From an uncultured Eubacteriales bacterium (GTDB lineage: Bacteria; Bacillota; Clostridia; Christensenellales; CAG-138), in contig UQWD01000018.1 in NCBI GenBank assembly GCA_900544555.1, forward strand, positions 1-44,631: a stretch of DNA of 44,631 nucleotides, in the 5' to 3' direction. The position numbers and the translations under genes were made by a program. A model generated the notes under the pieces. That model was not told the DNA's origin. It made no database searches and saw nothing but the letters and a program-made list of their open reading frames with translations. The stretch's first letter is position 1. Each line of letters begins with the position of its first letter. Below, piece after piece: positions 41,435-44,631 of the stretch.

Positions 41435-41805
41435 TTTGCCCGCCGAGCCGCGCGGTTGGGCGTGTACTTCTGGATCCGCACGCCGAACGCCTTTCCCTGC
41501 TCCTCCATGGCCAGCCCCAGAGCCTCGTTGATTTGCGCCACCTTGCTCAGGCTGGGGTTGCCGCCAAGCAGCCGCGCCGCCACGCCGTCGCCGAATACAT
41601 CGTCCAGAAAGTTCCCGAACAGCCTCAACTCGGCGTTGAGCATATCGATATACGCGTCCAAAAACGCCGGGTTATCCGGCTCCAGCGCGGGCAGCTGTAT
41701 CTTTGCTCCCTCAGCTTCCATCTTTTCGCCGGCCTGCTTATATCGCGTCACGTCCGCCGGGGACGTAATATCAAAATCCAATTCAATCCCGTTTACTTTA
41801 ATCAT
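41431..41805 (-). CDS. Phage tail assembly chaperone-like protein (DUF6673 type)
   Basis: A 124-residue acidic protein with a lysine/arginine-rich C-terminus (YTPNRAARRAK). N-terminal KVNGIELDFDITSPADVTRY and central NAELRLFGNFLDDVFGDG match small proteins found between the tail tube and Gp15 genes of clostridial prophages. Its end overlaps the Gp15 start by four bases. In other siphophages, this position holds the first of two chaperones, sometimes linked by a programmed frameshift; here they are separate frames and no slippery site was seen. AAGGAGG precedes the ATG. Confidence 0.75.
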   Translation of the reverse strand: MIKVNGIELDFDITSPADVTRYKQAGEKMEAEGAKIQLPALEPDNPAFLDAYIDMLNAELRLFGNFLDDVFGDGVAARLLGGNPSLSKVAQINEALGLAMEEQGKAFGVRIQKYTPNRAARRAK

Positions 41806-41860
41806 AATTCCTCCTTGTTATATAGAAGGGCGGCCGTCGGCCGCCCCTGAACGTATTCGC

Positions 41861-42364
41861 TTAATAAGATTCTTCAGCTACATAACTGTATTCCGCGGGC
41901 AAAACGGTTGAGGTCAGCGTCGCCGAGAAGGAAGCGTTAGCCCCCGCCGCGCCGGAAAGGTCGTCCTCCACCGCGATTGCCAGCATGCCCTTCTCGCCTT
42001 TGCCGGTCAGCATATTGAAATACACATACGGCTTGATAACCGCCTGTCCCGTACCGAATTTGACCGCGTGGGAGAGTAGCTCGTCCTGGAAATCATCCTT
42101 GTTGTAACGGTCGCCGGCCAACGTAAAGCTGCGGGACGTGCCCGTTTTGGTCGTAACGCGCCCGGTGCGCAGGTACTGGCTCTCCTGCGTCTGCGCCTCC
42201 AGCTTGCCGGATTGCTCCGTAATGCCGTTCTGCGCTACGGTGTATCCGCCGGGGCTTGCCGCCGAGCCGCTGAAATCCACGGCCAGCACCATATCGTCGG
42301 CGGTTGAAATCCCCTCAAAATCCGGGTTGGGCGTCCTGCCCTGCATCAATTCATTTAACAACAT
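41861..42364 (-). CDS. Major tail tube protein
   Basis: A 167-residue protein of the siphophage tail tube group, mostly beta. Family-like segments include the N-terminal LNELMQGRTPNPDFEGIST, central GRVTTKTGTSRSFTLAGDRY and YVYFNMLTGKGEKG, and a C-terminal strand pair ending SATLTSTVLPAEYSYVAEE. It forms the stacked rings through which DNA passes. AAAGGAGA stands eight bases before the ATG. The gene overlaps the end of the terminator-protein gene by 14 bases. Confidence 0.85.
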   Translation of the reverse strand: MLLNELMQGRTPNPDFEGISTADDMVLAVDFSGSAASPGGYTVAQNGITEQSGKLEAQTQESQYLRTGRVTTKTGTSRSFTLAGDRYNKDDFQDELLSHAVKFGTGQAVIKPYVYFNMLTGKGEKGMLAIAVEDDLSGAAGANASFSATLTSTVLPAEYSYVAEESY

Positions 42365-42806
42365 ATTCTTGTTCTCCTTTTCTGTAATACTCTAATTCAC
42401 ATTGTATTTGGTATTTGCCGGCGTTGACGTCCGGCTGGTATAGGTATCCGGAACCAATCGCCCGGATGCTCCGCGGCGTCAGCCCCGCGGGCAGCTTGGG
42501 TAAGCTGCGTAACCGGGTTTGCTTGCGGAGCCAGTCCGCCAAGGCCTCGCTGAACCCGGAATTGCAGATGTTTTGCGCCGCGTCGGGGCCATAATCGCGG
42601 ATGCTCCCGACCGCGAATACATACCGGCACCGCGCGCCGCCGTTTCTGTACGGATAGATGACCTCGTCCGCCGGTATCGCGGAGATTGCGTATTCAACCC
42701 CCGCCTGGCTGGTATCCGCCGGCAGATAGTCGATATTAAGCCGGTTTCCCGCCATCAGGGGGCAATCCGCAAAATACGCGTACAGCGCGTCTATAATCGT
42801 GTTCAT
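42351..42806 (-). CDS. Phage tail terminator / minor capsid-type protein
   Basis: A 151-residue protein in the position of the tail terminator (lambda gpU-like). It contains IDALYAYFADCPLM, YAISAIPADEVIYPYRNGG and RSIRAIGSGYLYQPDVNAGKY followed by a beta pair (QIQCELEYYRKG), a pattern common to clostridial prophage proteins at this locus. It caps the tail tube end so that heads can join. Its ATG overlaps the restored stop of the gp10-like pseudogene (ATGA), which supports the frameshift reading there. Confidence 0.75.
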   Translation of the reverse strand: MNTIIDALYAYFADCPLMAGNRLNIDYLPADTSQAGVEYAISAIPADEVIYPYRNGGARCRYVFAVGSIRDYGPDAAQNICNSGFSEALADWLRKQTRLRSLPKLPAGLTPRSIRAIGSGYLYQPDVNAGKYQIQCELEYYRKGEQEYVVK

Positions 42807-43212
42807 GTCCTGCCTCCTCCCGCTATTATCCGCGCCCCGCGCAGTATCCGCTCCCGCTCCACGGCCTTGCCGCGCTCAAACCACAAGCCGCCGCGCATAG
42901 CGTCATAGCTTCGGGTGGGCGCGGTGCCGTAATACTGCTTTGCCGCGTACGGGGCGATATACCGCACCTCGCCGCTGCCGACGACTGTACCAAGGATGCG
43001 GATTTTTGCAGCATGCCGGTATCAAACGGCACGCGCGCGGAGCAAAAGCGCAGCACCTCGTTATCCACAAAGCGCTGCGCCCGTGAAAAATCGCCCGTTT
43101 TCCTGCGCCCAAAGTCCGCGCTCCACTCCAACCTAACTTTCACCTCTCCGCCCTTGGTCTTATGTTGATAGAGCGCTCCGCGCGGGGTTGTAATCAACAT
43201 TTTGTTCAACAT
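42803..43212 (-). pseudogene. HK97 gp10-like minor capsid / connector gene, frameshifted
   Basis: The N-terminal half (VKVRLEWSADFGRRKTGDFS, then VPFDTGMLQKSAS) is in one frame. Near 42988-42993 one base appears missing; the following bases then code in a neighbouring frame for TVVGSGEVRYIAPYAAKQYY and MRGGLWFERGKAVERER, the conserved end of this family. The restored frame stops at 42803 in an ATGA overlap with the next gene, as expected. In the unshifted frame the protein ends in unlike, arginine/alanine-rich sequence. The start is ATG 43212, which overlaps the stop of the fragment upstream; the true family start may be the GTG before KVRLEW. A sequencing error is possible. Confidence 0.7.
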
Positions 43213-43451
43213 CACTTCCCTTCAATCCCATAATGCCGCGTCCGCGGGCTGTCAAAAACCATTTTGTCCATACTGCTCACAATATCGGCCGCCTCCCCCC
43301 CCCGCTCTCACAAGCGATCCTCAATCAGTACATCCGGCTCTTCCTTGCTTGTATACCTCGGCAGTCGTTCTACCTGGCCCCACCTCCTCTTCGCGTATAG
43401 AAAAAACAGCCCGAAAGCTGTCTTTTGGCGCCCGGCGGGCTTACTGCCCAT
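43212..43451 (-). pseudogene. Remnant of phage head-tail connector genes
   Basis: One fragment reads SSMDKMVFDSPRTRHYGIEG, then stops at 43214-43212 in a TGATG overlap with the next gene; the stretch resembles the end of phage connector proteins. Upstream, a run of nine G (43295-43303) and an in-frame TGA (43310-43308) break the frame. The same frame continues upstream as a 47-residue open frame from ATG 43451, ending PRYTSKEEPDVLIEDRL, without ribosome binding site. A terminator-like hairpin (ACAGC / GCTGT with T6, 43425-43403) lies inside. It looks like deletion remains of the head region. Confidence 0.5.
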
Positions 43452-43696
43452 CCGTTGCCACTATACACAGTATATCACTTGACATGGGCGCACTACTATT
43501 ACGTTACTTTTTTCATAACTATGTCCAGGGCGTCCGGTCGCATTATCAAAGCCTTGCATTCATCTGAATGTATCAATTAATGTCCTCATTAATGCATATT
43601 GATTATATTCATCCGTGTTTGCTTAAAGCTTGCAATTAACATTATGTTTCAGGCTTTTTTAACACCTGCGGCGCTCAAGCTATGTGCATAATTCCT
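43452..43696. other. Short intergenic stretch, no gene seen
   Basis: About 245 AT-rich bases between the connector remnant and the phage regulator-like gene. I see no gene and no clear signal other than a weak TATACT near 43470 on the minus strand. Confidence 0.4.
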
Positions 43697-44137
43697 TCAT
43701 ACCCTTAAACCCCTGTTCTCGGCAAAAGACATTCTGGCAAACCGTAACCACCTGTAAACCGTATCTTCGCTTGCAGGTATATTCATCATAGCTTTGTTTA
43801 CTCTTTCGCTGATCTCCCCCCTTTTTATATCCCTATCCGCCTCCGCCATATACACCATTTTTAACGCGCATACGGCAGGCTCTCCATATTTGCACTTCAG
43901 CACATTTACCGCCGCCTCCGCCGCCTCGAGATCCCTGATTTCAGCCTGCACCGCGTCCACAGCCTGCTCCGCGCGCATTACAGCCGCCTCGGTTGGGCTG
44001 CCTATACCGCTACCCGCTTCCCCGCGCCGTGCAAGGGCGGTATTATATACTTTTTGCCGGTACAATGCGGCTGAACCCTCGCGGGCAAGTAATCGGAACG
44101 CCTCCGTCGCGTAGTCGCGATAGTGCGTTTTTCGCAT
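43697..44137 (-). CDS. Phage-associated sigma-region-4 / HTH-like protein
   Basis: A 146-residue helical protein. The ATG at 44137 is chosen because GGGGGG-type purines precede it and the extended upstream frame has a different, cysteine-rich composition. The N-terminal part (RKTHYRDYATEAFRLLAREG) and a central coiled coil (about 50-85) lead to a C-terminal helix-turn-helix-like stretch (ASEDTVYRWLRFARMSFAENRGL), which resembles phage late-gene regulators of the DUF1492/RinA type and sigma region 4. It stands upstream of the phage structural genes, as such regulators do. The family call is tentative. Confidence 0.6.
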   Translation of the reverse strand: MRKTHYRDYATEAFRLLAREGSAALYRQKVYNTALARRGEAGSGIGSPTEAAVMRAEQAVDAVQAEIRDLEAAEAAVNVLKCKYGEPAVCALKMVYMAEADRDIKRGEISERVNKAMMNIPASEDTVYRWLRFARMSFAENRGLRV

Positions 44138-44556
44138 AAGTTTCCCCCCTTTCCTATGCCGTCTCATACGTCCCAAATTCACCTGTTCGTGTGATAATAC
44201 CGTCCGCTTGCCGGCGTTGTACACCGAGTGACACAAGCGGTTGCTCATATACTTAAACGCCAAATACTTACTTGATACACAAGCATTTACACACCTAAAA
44301 GTGAAGATGCATATCATCAAGTTTTTTTATTCAACGCCCTCATGAGCGTATTATCAAGGCGCCACGTTCCAGAACATTTGTTCCCTTGTGTCATTCTAAT
44401 TTATAATAAAGTTCTTGTTCAAGGGCGTATTTTGTGCAATCAAAATAAAACGCCTCGTATATTATTATAAATTTCTAAAATCAGCCACCGTTTTTTAGCC
44501 GGATTGGATTGAAAAGTAGTTTGGCTCTGTTATTATAGAGAGAGGCGTGAGTAGCC
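44138..44556. other. AT-rich intergenic region with an outward promoter
   Basis: About 420 bases between the phage regulator-like gene and repeat copy C, without a credible gene. A plus-strand promoter TTGAAA (44509-44514), 16 bases, TATTAT (44531-44536) points out of the island into repeat copy C, which would be read in antisense. A short hairpin-like stretch lies near 44484-44502. Confidence 0.5.
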
Positions 44557-44631
44557 TGTCAAAAAAACCAGGGGTAGGGTCGGAGCCGCAACCCCCATAG
44601 GCTTTCAACCGAATCTGACGACATGTGCGTC
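44557..44631 (-). repeat. Dispersed structured repeat, copy C (inverted, cut by window end)
   Basis: The reverse complement matches the 3' half of copies A and B: the right part of the 12-bp hairpin, the conserved GAAAGCCTATGGGGG block, and a run of seven T. It shares the GACAGGCT extension after the T run with copy A. It is inverted relative to copy B, so the two enclose the tail island. The rest of the copy is outside the window. Confidence 0.85.

Larger units (their letters stand above)
32848..44137 (-). mobile_element. Siphophage tail-module island (prophage remnant or headless tail locus)
   Basis: Minus-strand genes follow the usual Firmicutes siphophage order: phage regulator-like gene, decayed connector fragments, gp10-like pseudogene, tail terminator, tail tube, two chaperone-type genes, tape measure, distal tail protein, Gp37-like tail protein, tip/fibre proteins. 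Terminase, portal, protease, capsid, integrase, holin and lysin genes are absent from the window. A CRISPR mini-array and a zinc-ribbon moron interrupt the order before the tape measure. Two inverted copies of the dispersed repeat flank the island. The frameshifted gp10-like gene argues for decay. Confidence 0.85.

Noticed and set aside
41431..41805. Programmed frameshift between the two chaperone-type genes
   Set aside because: Start and stop overlap as ATGA and no slippery heptamer was seen; ordinary translational coupling explains the layout.
1..44631. Attachment sites (direct repeats) for the phage island
   Set aside because: The only long repeats at the island borders are inverted, not direct, and no integrase gene is visible, so att sites could not be called.
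1..44631. tRNA, rRNA or tmRNA genes
   Set aside because: I looked for conserved anticodon-arm and TTCGANTC-like T-loop patterns and saw no complete cloverleaf. The GGTTCGCACC near 40772 resembles a T-arm but pairs with a 10-base partner instead.

Overview
The window looks like a chromosome segment of a low-to-mid GC Gram-positive anaerobe of the class Clostridia (inference). The reasons are strong AGGAGG-type ribosome binding sites, consensus sigma-A promoters, the chromosomal sets zapA / U32 peptidase / mutS2 and lspA / RluD-type synthase, a proofreading-less PolI of the Gram-positive kind, and a Firmicutes siphophage tail module with Gp15 and Gp37-like genes. I cannot name the genus. No rRNA or tRNA gene was seen.

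Layout. 1-4340: one copy of a dispersed structured repeat, then a large secreted, probably wall-anchored subtilisin-family protease on the minus strand. 4341-10354: an AT-rich accessory island on the plus strand, with a small secreted cysteine-rich protein and two tandem, nearly identical FtsX/MacB-type permeases that differ mainly in one ectodomain segment. 10355-30627: mostly minus-strand housekeeping genes: a GIY-YIG-like protein, a PrsA-like lipoprotein foldase, HtrA protease, a DUF523 protein with an OmpR-type response regulator and its histidine kinase, MutS2, a U32 peptidase, ZapA, lspA with an RluD-type synthase and an unknown membrane protein, and a pdp - polA - coaE - lytic transglycosylase - solute-binding lipoprotein run. 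A DegV fatty-acid-binding protein is divergent from pdp. 31843-32645 is non-coding but holds a near-consensus promoter and several hairpins.

32646-44631: a siphophage tail module on the minus strand (gp10-like pseudogene, tail terminator, tail tube, two chaperone-type genes, tape measure, distal tail protein, Gp37-like tail protein, tip/fibre proteins). No portal, capsid, terminase, integrase, holin or lysin gene is visible. It is flanked by two inverted copies of the repeat also seen at the window start. It is either a decayed prophage or a headless tail island.

The most interesting object lies inside this module. Between the Gp15 gene and the tape-measure gene sits a four-repeat CRISPR mini-array with type I-C-like repeats. 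It has a structured leader with an extended -10 box. Next to it is a zinc-ribbon gene with its own promoter and a strong terminator, the usual signature of a phage moron. No cas genes are present, so any function would need host Cas proteins acting in trans. One spacer partly resembles the 3' end of the neighbouring Gp15 gene, which would fit competition between related phages but remains unproven. A second candidate novelty is the repeat itself: two copies show a compensatory base-pair change in a hairpin, which suggests an RNA-level structure.
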